Below, in pieces: positions 9,940 to 16,806 of a stretch of 25,122 nt of DNA. The position numbers were made by a program, and so were the translations under genes. Location: the NCBI GenBank assembly GCA_004296815.1, contig SCVT01000675.1, positions 1-25,122 on the forward strand. The letters are read 5' to 3'. The number at the start of each line of letters is the position of its first letter. Within the stretch, counting starts at the first letter, position 1. The notes under the pieces are model-generated. The model did not search any database. It was given only the letters and a program-made list of their open reading frames with translations, and was not told the DNA's origin. Origin of the DNA: Reyranella sp. GTDB taxonomy: Bacteria; Pseudomonadota; Alphaproteobacteria; Reyranellales; Reyranellaceae.

Positions 9940-11195
9940 GTACGCAGCGTTGCGTCGCGCGAGGTTTCGCGGAACGTCAGCAGGGTGAGGAAGGAGATGG
10001 CGGCGGCTGCCATCAGCAGGAAGGCGGGGCTGAGATCCATGTGGCTGCGCGCGACCAGCCAGGTCGCGACCAGCGGCGTCAGCCCGCCCACGATGCCGAA
10101 GGCGATGTTGTAGCCCAGCGCCACCGCTGTGCAGCGCACCGACGCCGGCACCGCCTCGGTGAGCAGCGCCGGCATGATGCCGAGGAAGATGCCGGCGATG
10201 ACCACGAAGCCCAGCTGCCCCGCGAGCTGCATGCCGAAGGAGGGATGGTGCATCAGCCAGAGCAGCGGCCAGGAGAAGAGGAAGCCCGCCACCAGGGCGG
10301 TGAACACCACGGGCCGGCGGCCGAACCGGTCGCCCAGCCAGCCGGCGAGCGGCGCAATCGGCATCAGCGCCAGCATGCTGATCGTGTTGACCTCGAGCGC
10401 CTGTGCCTCCGTGGTCTTCTCGACCGTCTGCAGCCAGGTCACGATGTAGAGGAACATCAGGTAGAAGCCGACCGCACCGAACATCGCGACGCCCGCGACC
10501 TGGAGGACGCTGCGCGGGTGGCGGGTGAGCGTGTCGATCAGCGGCGACTTCGTGGCGGTGCGCGGCCGCGGCGGCTCGGCCTCGGGCAGGCGGCGGATCC
10601 ACCAGCCGACCACGCCGACCGCGAGCCCCAGCAGGAACGGGATGCGCCAGCCCCAGGCCGCGAGCGCCTCGGCCGGCAGCAGCGCGGCGAACGCCGCCCC
10701 CATGGCCGAGCCCAGCAGGAAGCCGCCGGTGGCGGCGAGCGAGGCCATGCTGCCCGCCAGCCCACGCCGTCCCGGCGGCGCCTGCTCGACCAGGAAGACC
10801 ATCGCCATGCAGGCCTCGCCGCCGACCGACAGGCCCTGGATCATGCGCAGCAGCGTGAGCAGGATCGGCGCGGCGACGCCCAGCGTCTCGTGGCCGGGCA
10901 AGATGCCGACCAGGAAGGTCGGCAGCGCCATCGCCGCGATCGAGAAGGTGAGGGCGGCGCGTCGTCCGAACCGGTCGCCGATATGGCCGACCACGATGCC
11001 GCCCAACGGCCGCATCAGGTAGCCCAGCGCGAACACGCCGAACGCCGCCAGTACCTGGGCCAGCGGATCCTCGGCCGGGAAGAAGACCTTGCCGATGGTC
11101 GCGGCGAAGTAGCCGTAGATCGCGAAGTCGTACCATTCGAGCAGGTTGCCGATCATGCCGGCGGCGATGGTGCGTCGCGGGTGCGGGGGCGTCAT
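9936..11195 (-). CDS. MFS permease, metabolite:H+ symporter (MHS) family, copy 2
   Basis: Twelve-helix inner-membrane symporter, 419 residues, of the MHS family. Signatures are IGNLLEWYDFAIYGYF (15-30), GHIGDRFGRR (70-79) and RMIQGLSVGGEA, with an ERAP-like loop (VEQAPPGRRG) after helix 4. The ATG at 11195 has GGAGGCG immediately upstream. It lies 16 nt after the family-5 binding protein gene and overlaps the amidohydrolase gene by 4 nt. The two permeases of this operon are paralogues that have clearly diverged, so they may move different compounds, for example substrate and product of the amidohydrolase. That division of labour is inference. Confidence 0.92.
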   Translation of the reverse strand: MTPPHPRRTIAAGMIGNLLEWYDFAIYGYFAATIGKVFFPAEDPLAQVLAAFGVFALGYLMRPLGGIVVGHIGDRFGRRAALTFSIAAMALPTFLVGILPGHETLGVAAPILLTLLRMIQGLSVGGEACMAMVFLVEQAPPGRRGLAGSMASLAATGGFLLGSAMGAAFAALLPAEALAAWGWRIPFLLGLAVGVVGWWIRRLPEAEPPRPRTATKSPLIDTLTRHPRSVLQVAGVAMFGAVGFYLMFLYIVTWLQTVEKTTEAQALEVNTISMLALMPIAPLAGWLGDRFGRRPVVFTALVAGFLFSWPLLWLMHHPSFGMQLAGQLGFVVIAGIFLGIMPALLTEAVPASVRCTAVALGYNIAFGIVGGLTPLVATWLVARSHMDLSPAFLLMAAAAISFLTLLTFRETSRDATLRT

Positions 11196-11211
11196 TCGCC
11201 TCCGATTATGG

Positions 11212-12780
11212 CTACTTCTTCTCGATGTTCCAGAAGACCGGGATGGGGCTCGTCACCACGCCGCTGAGGCGATCCGAGCGCGTCGCGGTGGGCAGCGTGT
11301 ACTGGCCGAGATGGATGTGCGTGCCGTACTGCACGGCGCGCGCCTGCAGCTCGGTCGCGATCTTCCTGCGGCTCTCGGCGTCGGAAGCGCGGGCGAAGGC
11401 GTCGCGCAGGCGCTCGACCTCGGCGTCGCACGGCCAGCCGAATGCCGCCTTGTCGCACGAGGCGTTGACCATCGAGTTGGTGAGCGGGTTCATCATGTCG
11501 ACCGAGAGCCAGGCCGTCATGAAGCCGTTCCAGCCACCGTCCTGGGCCGGCGTCTTGCGCAGCCGGCGCGCCACGATCGCCTGGAAGTCGAGCGGCACCA
11601 TCTGCACCTTGAAGCCACCCTTCTCGAGCAGGTCCTTGGCGATCGGGCCGGCGTTGGTCAGCACGGCGATGTCGGTCGTGTGCAGCATGACGAGCGGCGT
11701 GCCGTCATAGCCCGCCTCCTTCAGGAGCTCGCGCGACTTCGCGAAGTTGCCGCGCACCAGCCCGTCCATGCCGGCCTTGTTCTCGATCGGCGAGCCGCAG
11801 ACGAACATGGCGTCGCAGGTCTGGTAGTAGCGCGCGTCGCCGATCACGCCCTCGAGGAACGACTTCTGGTCGAGCGCGTACATCGCCGCGCGGCGGACCC
11901 GCTCATCGTTGAACGGCGGCACGACGGTGTTCCAGCGGTAGACGTACTGCGCGCCGATCTTGTTGTAGACCTCGAGCTTCACATTCTTGTCGGCGAGCAG
12001 CAGCGACTTCAAATCGTGCGGCGGCGCCTCGATATAGTCGATCTCGCCCGCCAGCAGCGCGTTCACCGCGGTCTGGTGGTCGGGGATGGCGAGCCATTCC
12101 ACGCGATCGACCTTGGCGACCTTGCCGCCGGCCAGTCCCGAGGCGGGCTCCGAGCGCGGCTTGTAGTCGGGGTTCTTCACATAGACGGTCTTCTCGCCGG
12201 GCTTCCACTCGTCGGCCTTGAAGATGAAGGGGCCGGAGCCCACGAACTCGGAGATCTGCTTGCCGGGCTCGGTGTCGGCGATGCGCTTGGGCATCATCAG
12301 CGGCGTCGAGCCGCCGGGCTTGGCGAGCGAATCGATGACCAGGCCGTAGGGCTCCTTCAGCACCAGCTTGAAGGTCTTGTCGTTCACCGGCTCCAGCGAT
12401 GCCACGAAGCTCATGAGCTTGAGGCCCAGCGTATCGCGCGCGCCCCAGCGCTTCAGCGAGGCGATGCAGTCCTCGGCCGTGACCGGCTTGCCGTCGTGCC
12501 ACCTGAGCCCGTCGCGCAGGGTGAAGGTGTAGGTGAGCTTGTCGTCGCTGAGCGTCCAGGTATCGACCATCTGCGGCTGCGCCTGCAGGTTCTCGTCCAC
12601 GGCGAACAACGTGTCCCACACCATGTAACCGTGGTTGCGCACGATGTTGGCGGTGGTCCAGATCGGGTCGAGGACCTTGAGGTCCGAATGCATCACCGCC
12701 TTGATGGTCTTCGGCTGGGCGAAAGCAGGCACGGCAACGAGGGCGGCGACGGCAGCCGCCGCCAGGAGACGCAGTTTCAT
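11212..12780 (-). CDS. Family-5 extracellular solute-binding protein, orphan
   Basis: Periplasmic binding protein of the peptide/nickel/opine (SBP_bac_5, DppA/OppA-like) type, 522 residues. A Sec signal peptide ends AFA before QPKTIKAV (cleavage about 21). Family hallmarks are the YTFTLRDGLRWHDGKPVTAEDC-type segment (about residues 84-105), GSGPFIFK followed by WKPGEK, and VKNPDYK. Four cysteines occur, two in TCDAMFVC. Such proteins normally serve ABC importers, yet no ABC permease or ATPase gene is present on either side; the neighbours are MHS symporters and an IPNS-like oxygenase. It starts 4 nt after the oxygenase stop. It may supply a remote ABC importer or only concentrate substrate in the periplasm. 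The ligand is unknown. Confidence 0.92.
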   Translation of the reverse strand: MKLRLLAAAAVAALVAVPAFAQPKTIKAVMHSDLKVLDPIWTTANIVRNHGYMVWDTLFAVDENLQAQPQMVDTWTLSDDKLTYTFTLRDGLRWHDGKPVTAEDCIASLKRWGARDTLGLKLMSFVASLEPVNDKTFKLVLKEPYGLVIDSLAKPGGSTPLMMPKRIADTEPGKQISEFVGSGPFIFKADEWKPGEKTVYVKNPDYKPRSEPASGLAGGKVAKVDRVEWLAIPDHQTAVNALLAGEIDYIEAPPHDLKSLLLADKNVKLEVYNKIGAQYVYRWNTVVPPFNDERVRRAAMYALDQKSFLEGVIGDARYYQTCDAMFVCGSPIENKAGMDGLVRGNFAKSRELLKEAGYDGTPLVMLHTTDIAVLTNAGPIAKDLLEKGGFKVQMVPLDFQAIVARRLRKTPAQDGGWNGFMTAWLSVDMMNPLTNSMVNASCDKAAFGWPCDAEVERLRDAFARASDAESRRKIATELQARAVQYGTHIHLGQYTLPTATRSDRLSGVVTSPIPVFWNIEKK

Positions 12781-12784
12781 CGGT

Positions 12785-13867
12785 TCAGCTCTTCCAGCGT
12801 TCGGTGGCGCGGGCGCCCGGCGCGATCTCGGAATCGGGCTTGGTCTCGACCTTGGCCATGTGGTTGTAGCGTTGCGCCGCGAACCAGACCGCGTAGTCGC
12901 CGAACTTGATCGGCGGATACTTGGGCGGCTGCTCCGCGGACTGGCAGGAGGGCAGGCATTCGATCACCGTGTCGTGGTCGGGATCGCAGAAGAACGGGAT
13001 GGCGTAGCGCAGCACGCCCGAGACGTTGCGCACGCGGTGCGGCGTCGAGAGGAACCGCTCGTTGGTCCAGCGGTGCAGGATGTCGCCGCCGTTCACGACA
13101 TAGGCGCCCTCGACATAGGGCGCGTCCATCCAGCCGCCGTTCGGCAGCTGGATCGACAGGCCCTGCACCTTGTTGGGCGGCAACAGGGTCATGAATCCGG
13201 AGTCAGTGTGGGGCACCAGGCTCGCCACGCTTTCGTCGGCGCCGTCGATCAGCGGATAGCGCGACTGGCGCAGGATCATGTGGGGCCTGGCGAAGCAGGC
13301 GTCGAAATAGTCCTCCGGCAGGTCGAGCGCCAGCGCGTAGAGCTTCACCAGCTTCTGGCAGAGCGCCTCGAGCGCGTTCATGTAGCTGAGCGTCTGCTCG
13401 CGGAAGCCCGGCAGGTTGGCCGGCCACTTGTTCATGACATGGAAGCGGCGCTGGGCGATCACGTCGGGGTCGCTGGCGTCGCGCTCGCGGCGCAGGAAGA
13501 ACGCCTCGTTCTGGCTGGGCTTCTTGCCCTGGGCCGCCGCGTTGGGCGGCGCCTTGTCCTGAATCGGCATGTAGCCGATCGTGTGCTCGTCGACCTTGAC
13601 CTTGAGCTTCTCCTCCAGCGGTAGCGCATGGAAGCGCGCCGCCTCGGCATACTGCGCGTCGATCAGCGACTGCGGGATGCCGTGGCCCGCGAGGTAATAG
13701 AAGCCGACATTCTCGAAGGCGAAGCGCAGCTCGGCCGCGGCCTTCTCGGCCGCGCCCGGCACGCCGGCCAGGTAGGCCGCCACGTCGATCAGCGGGATCT
13801 CGCCGCCGATCATCTTCGTCGGCGCAGGTGCGGCTTTTGCCGGTGTCTGAAGGGCTGGCTGCTGCAT
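12785..13867 (-). CDS. Isopenicillin N synthase-like 2OG/Fe(II) oxygenase (copy B)
   Basis: First gene of the five-gene minus-strand operon, a 360-residue cytoplasmic non-heme iron oxygenase. DIOX_N begins with IPLIDVAAYLAG (24-35) and contains GFYYLAGHGIP (55-65). The iron triad is H220-x-D222 in VPHTDSGFMTLL and H277 in STPHRVR. The cosubstrate Arg is R287 in LRYAIPFFCD, again R-Y-A instead of R-x-S, the same change as in copy A. The extra N-terminal 18 residues are Pro/Ala/Lys-rich and look disordered. The ATG at 13867 is chosen over an in-frame GTG at 13891 because GGAGG lies 7 nt upstream. It is divergent from a Bug receptor gene. Context suggests oxidation of a compound imported by the operon's transporters; the reaction is not known. 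Confidence 0.9.
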   Translation of the reverse strand: MQQPALQTPAKAAPAPTKMIGGEIPLIDVAAYLAGVPGAAEKAAAELRFAFENVGFYYLAGHGIPQSLIDAQYAEAARFHALPLEEKLKVKVDEHTIGYMPIQDKAPPNAAAQGKKPSQNEAFFLRRERDASDPDVIAQRRFHVMNKWPANLPGFREQTLSYMNALEALCQKLVKLYALALDLPEDYFDACFARPHMILRQSRYPLIDGADESVASLVPHTDSGFMTLLPPNKVQGLSIQLPNGGWMDAPYVEGAYVVNGGDILHRWTNERFLSTPHRVRNVSGVLRYAIPFFCDPDHDTVIECLPSCQSAEQPPKYPPIKFGDYAVWFAAQRYNHMAKVETKPDSEIAPGARATERWKS

Positions 13868-13960
13868 CCTGGAACCTCCGCAGGCGAACACGAAACGCTA
13901 CCATGCGCGCCGGAACCCCTGCAAAATCTGCGCCGCGCCAGTTTCGCAAGGGAGAGATGT
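13868..13960. promoter_or_regulatory. Divergent promoter region, five-gene operon / Bug-2
   Basis: The 93 nt between the two starts should hold promoters for the minus-strand transport-oxidation operon and for the plus-strand Bug gene. The minus-strand ribosome binding site (GGAGG) is clear at the left end. No confident -35/-10 pair or operator palindrome could be picked out by eye. Confidence 0.3.
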
Positions 13961-13982
13961 TTGTTCGCAAGGGATCCTCGAT
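13941..13982 (+). repeat. Tandem 21-nt repeat over the start of the Bug-2 gene
   Basis: TTCGCAAGGGA occurs at 13943-13953 and again at 13964-13974, exactly 21 nt (seven codons) apart. Each copy carries an AAGGGA ribosome-binding-like core and each is followed by an in-frame TTG, at 13961 and 13982. The sequence shows two equivalent initiation sites, probably from a small tandem duplication. Confidence 0.6.
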
Positions 13983-14914
13983 TGAGGCGCCGCGCTCTCC
14001 TCGGCGGCGCGGCTGCCCTTGCGTTCGGCACGGCGCCGGCGCGGGCCGCCTCGCAGGCCGTGCGGCTGCTCTGCGGCTTCGGCGCCGGCAATCCCACCGA
14101 CCTCTGCGCCACCCTGATCGGCGAGGCCTTCGCCGACGCGCTCGGCCAGCCGATCGAGCTCGACTATGCGATCGGCGACGCCGGCCGCACGGCCGTGCGC
14201 GAGACGATCGACAGCGAGCCTGACGGCCACACCTTGCTGATCGCCGAGGTGCTGAACCTCGTGCTCCAGGATTCCAGCGGCGACCTGCTGAACGGGCTCC
14301 AGCCCGTCGCCAAGATCACCCGAGGCATGTCGGCATCGATCGTGGCCAGCGCGGTGTCCGGCGTTGACAGCTGGGACAGACTGCTGACGGCCGCGCGCTC
14401 GCGTTCGCTGCGTGCCGCCACGACGGGATCGCGCACGACCCTCGGCATGGCGATGGGCCTCGTCGAGGAGCGGGCGCGACTCTCGTTCGACGTGCGCGAG
14501 GTCGCGAACACGCGCGAGGCGCTCGATCTCCTGCGCACGCGGCGGGTCGACATCGCGGCCCTCGATACGCGGAGCGCGCTGCTCAACAACGACCGCAACG
14601 GCACAAAGCTCGCCGTGATCGCCACCTCGGGCGCACGCCGCTCGCCGGACCTGCCGCGCGTGCCGACCTTCGCCGAGATCTTCAATGATCCCAAGATCGC
14701 CTACACGATCAGCTATGCCGTCTTCACCTCGGCCCGCGTTGCTCCGCCGGCCACGGAGCGACTGACGGCGGCGATGCTGCGCATCCGTGACGACCGCCAG
14801 GTCGAGAGCCAGGCGCGGTTCGCCCGCCTGCCGCTGCAGATCGACGGGCCGGATGTGGTGCGCGAGACCATCGCCCGCGACCGCCGCGTCGCCGGCGCGC
14901 TGCCCAGGGTCTGA
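13961..14914 (+). CDS. Divergent Bug-family (TTT) solute-binding protein, TTG start
   Basis: Periplasmic binding protein of the Bug type, 317 residues from the TTG at 13961 (310 from the TTG at 13982). No in-frame ATG is close; the ATG at 13957 is in another frame. AAGGGAG lies 7 nt before the first TTG. The leader LRRRALLGGAAALAFG then TAPARA is a signal peptide with a twin-arginine flavour. The usual ligand loop with PFPPGG is degraded to LLCGFGAGNPTD (36-47), though EPDGHTLLIAEVLN (86-99) and the C-terminal PPATERLTAAMLRI segment fit the family. Binding properties may therefore differ from standard Bugs. It stands alone on the plus strand, divergent from the IPNS-like B operon and converging on the CopC-like gene with a 3-nt gap. 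The start choice is uncertain. Confidence 0.78.
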   Translation: MFARDPRLRRRALLGGAAALAFGTAPARAASQAVRLLCGFGAGNPTDLCATLIGEAFADALGQPIELDYAIGDAGRTAVRETIDSEPDGHTLLIAEVLNLVLQDSSGDLLNGLQPVAKITRGMSASIVASAVSGVDSWDRLLTAARSRSLRAATTGSRTTLGMAMGLVEERARLSFDVREVANTREALDLLRTRRVDIAALDTRSALLNNDRNGTKLAVIATSGARRSPDLPRVPTFAEIFNDPKIAYTISYAVFTSARVAPPATERLTAAMLRIRDDRQVESQARFARLPLQIDGPDVVRETIARDRRVAGALPRV

Positions 14915-14917
14915 CGG

Positions 14918-15277
14918 TCAGCGGCTTGCGTCGACGCTGAACGGGATTTCGCCGTCGAGCTGCGGGTTGCCGCCGACCCTCCAGGCGAGGCCGTACTTGC
15001 CGGGCGGCAGGGTGGGCGCCCGCGCGAACAGCACCTCGGGTGCCGATTCGAGCCTGGGATGCAGCACCTCGACGACCTGGCCGTCGCGCACGATCGCCAG
15101 CCTCGAATCCTGGTGGTCGACCGGGCGGTTGAAGCGCACGTAGAAGCCGCTCGAGCGCGGGCCGATGATGGCGTGGGCCTTCGGCGCCGACTCCAGCACC
15201 TTGAGTTCCTGAGCGGCCACGGTCGTGGCGAAGCTGCCGAGAGCGGCTGCGCCGAGGAGAGACCGTCGCGCGATCAT
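14918..15277 (-). CDS. CopC-like periplasmic protein lacking the usual copper ligands
   Basis: Small exported beta-sandwich protein, 119 residues, of the CopC/YobA type. The leader MIARRSLLGAAALGSF has a twin-arginine motif and ends around VAAQ (19-23). The domain core follows the CopC plan: LKVLESAPKAHAIIGP (25-40), FYVRFNRPVD (45-54), then GKYGLAWRV (93-101) and a closing strand IPFSVD (111-116). In classical CopC the mature protein starts with His and has a DGH motif near the end, both used for Cu(II). Here the mature start is about QELK and the end segment reads GGNPQLDG, so both His are missing. Copper binding is thus doubtful. Its ATG overlaps the DedA-family stop (ATGA), so the two are translated together. 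Confidence 0.8.
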   Translation of the reverse strand: MIARRSLLGAAALGSFATTVAAQELKVLESAPKAHAIIGPRSSGFYVRFNRPVDHQDSRLAIVRDGQVVEVLHPRLESAPEVLFARAPTLPPGKYGLAWRVGGNPQLDGEIPFSVDASR

Positions 15278-15867
15278 TGCGGCGCCTTCCCGGCGGCGCG
15301 CTCCAGCCGTCGCGTCAGGAACCAGGTGAGGCCGAGGAACGCCACCAGCATGGTAACGCCGAAGGCCGACAACGCATCGTTCATGGTCTTCTCCGAGAGA
15401 TAGCCGAAGCCGAAGCCCGCCGAGACCGCCGCACCTGCCCAGATCCCGGCGGCGATGAAGTTCAGCACCAGGAAGCGCGGCCAGCTCAAGGTGGAGGCGC
15501 CGTAGGCGAAGCCCGCGACGTTGCGGATGATTCGCGGGAAGCGGTGGATCAGGATCATCCAGACATGGTGCCGCTCGGAGAGCCGGGCGGCCGTCTCGAC
15601 GGCGCGCTGCAGGCGGGGGAAGCGGCCGAGCCAGCCCGTGCCGAAGCGCCGGCCGACCCAGAAGCGCACCACGTCGCCCATGAAGGTGCCGCCCCAGCAT
15701 GCCGCCAGGACCTGCTCGTAGCCGAGCGCGCCGGCCTGCGCGGCATAGCCCGCGAACAGGGCCAGCAGCAGGCTGTTGGCCATCGAGTAGACGGCGAGGA
15801 AGCTGTAGACGGCATCGCCGTGCTGGCGGATGAACTCGAGGAACGCGGCGAGGTCGGCGGGAAACAT
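15274..15867 (-). CDS. DedA/VTT-family membrane protein
   Basis: Integral membrane protein of the DedA (VTT domain) family, 197 residues. Relatives are linked to lipid carrier recycling and membrane potential. Hydrophobic stretches lie at about 20-55, 53-72, 103-125, 132-155 and 166-185. The family arginine motif is HRFPRIIRNVAGFAYG (108-123), and the GD pair is at 64-65. The usual PG-D/E-S motif at the first re-entrant loop is replaced by MANSLL (29-34), removing the normal acidic residue. The ATG at 15867 follows AGGGAAG. It precedes and overlaps the CopC-like gene by 4 nt, suggesting a shared envelope role. The function is not known. Confidence 0.85.
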   Translation of the reverse strand: MFPADLAAFLEFIRQHGDAVYSFLAVYSMANSLLLALFAGYAAQAGALGYEQVLAACWGGTFMGDVVRFWVGRRFGTGWLGRFPRLQRAVETAARLSERHHVWMILIHRFPRIIRNVAGFAYGASTLSWPRFLVLNFIAAGIWAGAAVSAGFGFGYLSEKTMNDALSAFGVTMLVAFLGLTWFLTRRLERAAGKAPQ

Positions 15868-15888
15868 CGGCAGCTTCCCTACAACGAA

Positions 15889-15916
15889 AAAGGCGGTCCC
15901 GCGAGGGACCGCCTTT
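15889..15916 (-). terminator. Rho-independent terminator of the OmpA-family gene
   Basis: A perfect 12-bp stem (AAAGGCGGTCCC / GGGACCGCCTTT) with the loop GCGA. Read on the minus strand it ends in TTTTTCG, giving a U-run. It lies 33 nt after the stop of the OmpA-family gene and before the DedA start, so it separates these two minus-strand units. Confidence 0.88.
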
Positions 15917-15948
15917 CGTCGTCTTCAGCTAACCAGGATCAGATCAGC

Positions 15949-16620
15949 TTAGCTCGGGCCGATCGGGCGGCCGGGCCAGCGATAGCCGGGGGCCGGCAGC
16001 GGGATCTTCGCCTGGATCAAGCCATCCTCGAGGACGGGGATGCCCTCGGCGTAGTTGCCCTGCTCGCACTTGTAGATCGCAGCCGACTCCGGCGTCGTGA
16101 CCTGCGAGGTGCGGTACTGGCGCCACTTGTCCGACAGCGCCTTGCAGTAGGAGGCCGGATCCGAGAACACCGTCGTGGTGCTCACCATGCCGCCGACCGA
16201 GATCTCGACGCGGCGGTTCTGCGGCTCGCGGACGTTGTCGCCGGTCTGCACGAGGAGGCCTTCCTCGCCGCGACCGCTGACCTGGATGGCGGTGGCCGGG
16301 ACGCCCTCACGGACCAGCTGGTCCTTGACGGCATTGGCGCGGCGCAGCGACAGCGCCATGTTGTACTGCGGCGAGCCCGACGTGTCGGTGTGGCCGACCG
16401 CGGTGATGTTGGCGGAGCCGCGGGTCTTGTAGGCGGCGGCGGCCTGGCGGACCGTGTCGACGGCCTGCGAGGTGAGGTTCGAGCGATCCCAGTCGAAGAA
16501 GACCATGAAGGTCTGGGCCTGGGGGGCCGGCGGCGGAGGCGGCGGGGGCGGCGGCGGCTCAGCGGCGCAGGCGCCCAGCAGGAAGGTCGCCGCAGCGACG
16601 ACCAACAGTTTCTTCAGCAT
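15949..16620 (-). CDS. OmpA-family outer-membrane lipoprotein
   Basis: Peptidoglycan-anchoring lipoprotein of 223 residues. The lipobox LLGAC puts the lipidated cysteine at C18. A run of ten prolines (22-31) forms a rigid linker. The OmpA C-terminal domain follows from about 37: FMVFFDWDRSNLTSQAVDTV (38-57), AVGHTDTSG with its conserved Asp, NMALSLRRANAVKDQL matching the NxxLSxxRAxxV peptidoglycan motif, and NRRVEISV. After the domain comes an extra tail of about 75 residues, starting near GGMVSTTT, with two cysteines (in SYCKAL and YKCEQG). The ATG at 16620 has GAGGGGATATCC upstream; an in-frame start at 16761 is rejected. It likely holds the outer membrane to the cell wall. The tail's role is unknown. 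Confidence 0.92.
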   Translation of the reverse strand: MLKKLLVVAAATFLLGACAAEPPPPPPPPPPAPQAQTFMVFFDWDRSNLTSQAVDTVRQAAAAYKTRGSANITAVGHTDTSGSPQYNMALSLRRANAVKDQLVREGVPATAIQVSGRGEEGLLVQTGDNVREPQNRRVEISVGGMVSTTTVFSDPASYCKALSDKWRQYRTSQVTTPESAAIYKCEQGNYAEGIPVLEDGLIQAKIPLPAPGYRWPGRPIGPS

Positions 16621-16746
16621 GGATATCCCCTCGTGTGGCGTATCGTGTGGCGTAAGGTGCGACGCGCCCATCGCGAGCCCGTCCACCCTCGCCAACGGCC
16701 TGGGGGCGCTCCGGTTCCCACGGGGCCTGCAGATATTCGTTTTTGA

Positions 16747-16787
16747 GTGGCTTTCAGCCACCTCCCCCTCGCCCCCGGGGCGAAGGG
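16747..16787. repeat. GC-rich inverted repeats between OmpA and the exported-protein gene
   Basis: Two adjacent potential hairpins. One is GTGGCT-TTC-AGCCAC at 16747-16761. The other lies at 16766-16787, an 8-bp stem with one bulged A around a CCCGG loop. Neither is followed by a U-run on the minus strand, so a REP-like element or weak terminator of the upstream gene is possible. Confidence 0.4.
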
Positions 16788-16806
16788 AAGGGGAAGAACA
16801 AAGAGA

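Noticed and set aside
9804..12909. Long plus-strand open frames across the five-gene operon
   Set aside because: Low-complexity His/Arg/Gln-rich shadows of permease and binding-protein genes.
560..13867. Beta-lactam biosynthesis cluster suggested by two IPNS-like genes
   Set aside because: No ACV synthetase, epimerase or other NRPS gene is present; IPNS-like folds are common in 2OG oxygenases of catabolism.
13828..14223. Frame with ATG at 13957 as the true start of the Bug-2 gene
   Set aside because: Its translation is not Bug-like and would need a frameshift; the TTG starts in the Bug frame have their own ribosome sites. A sequencing error there cannot be fully excluded.
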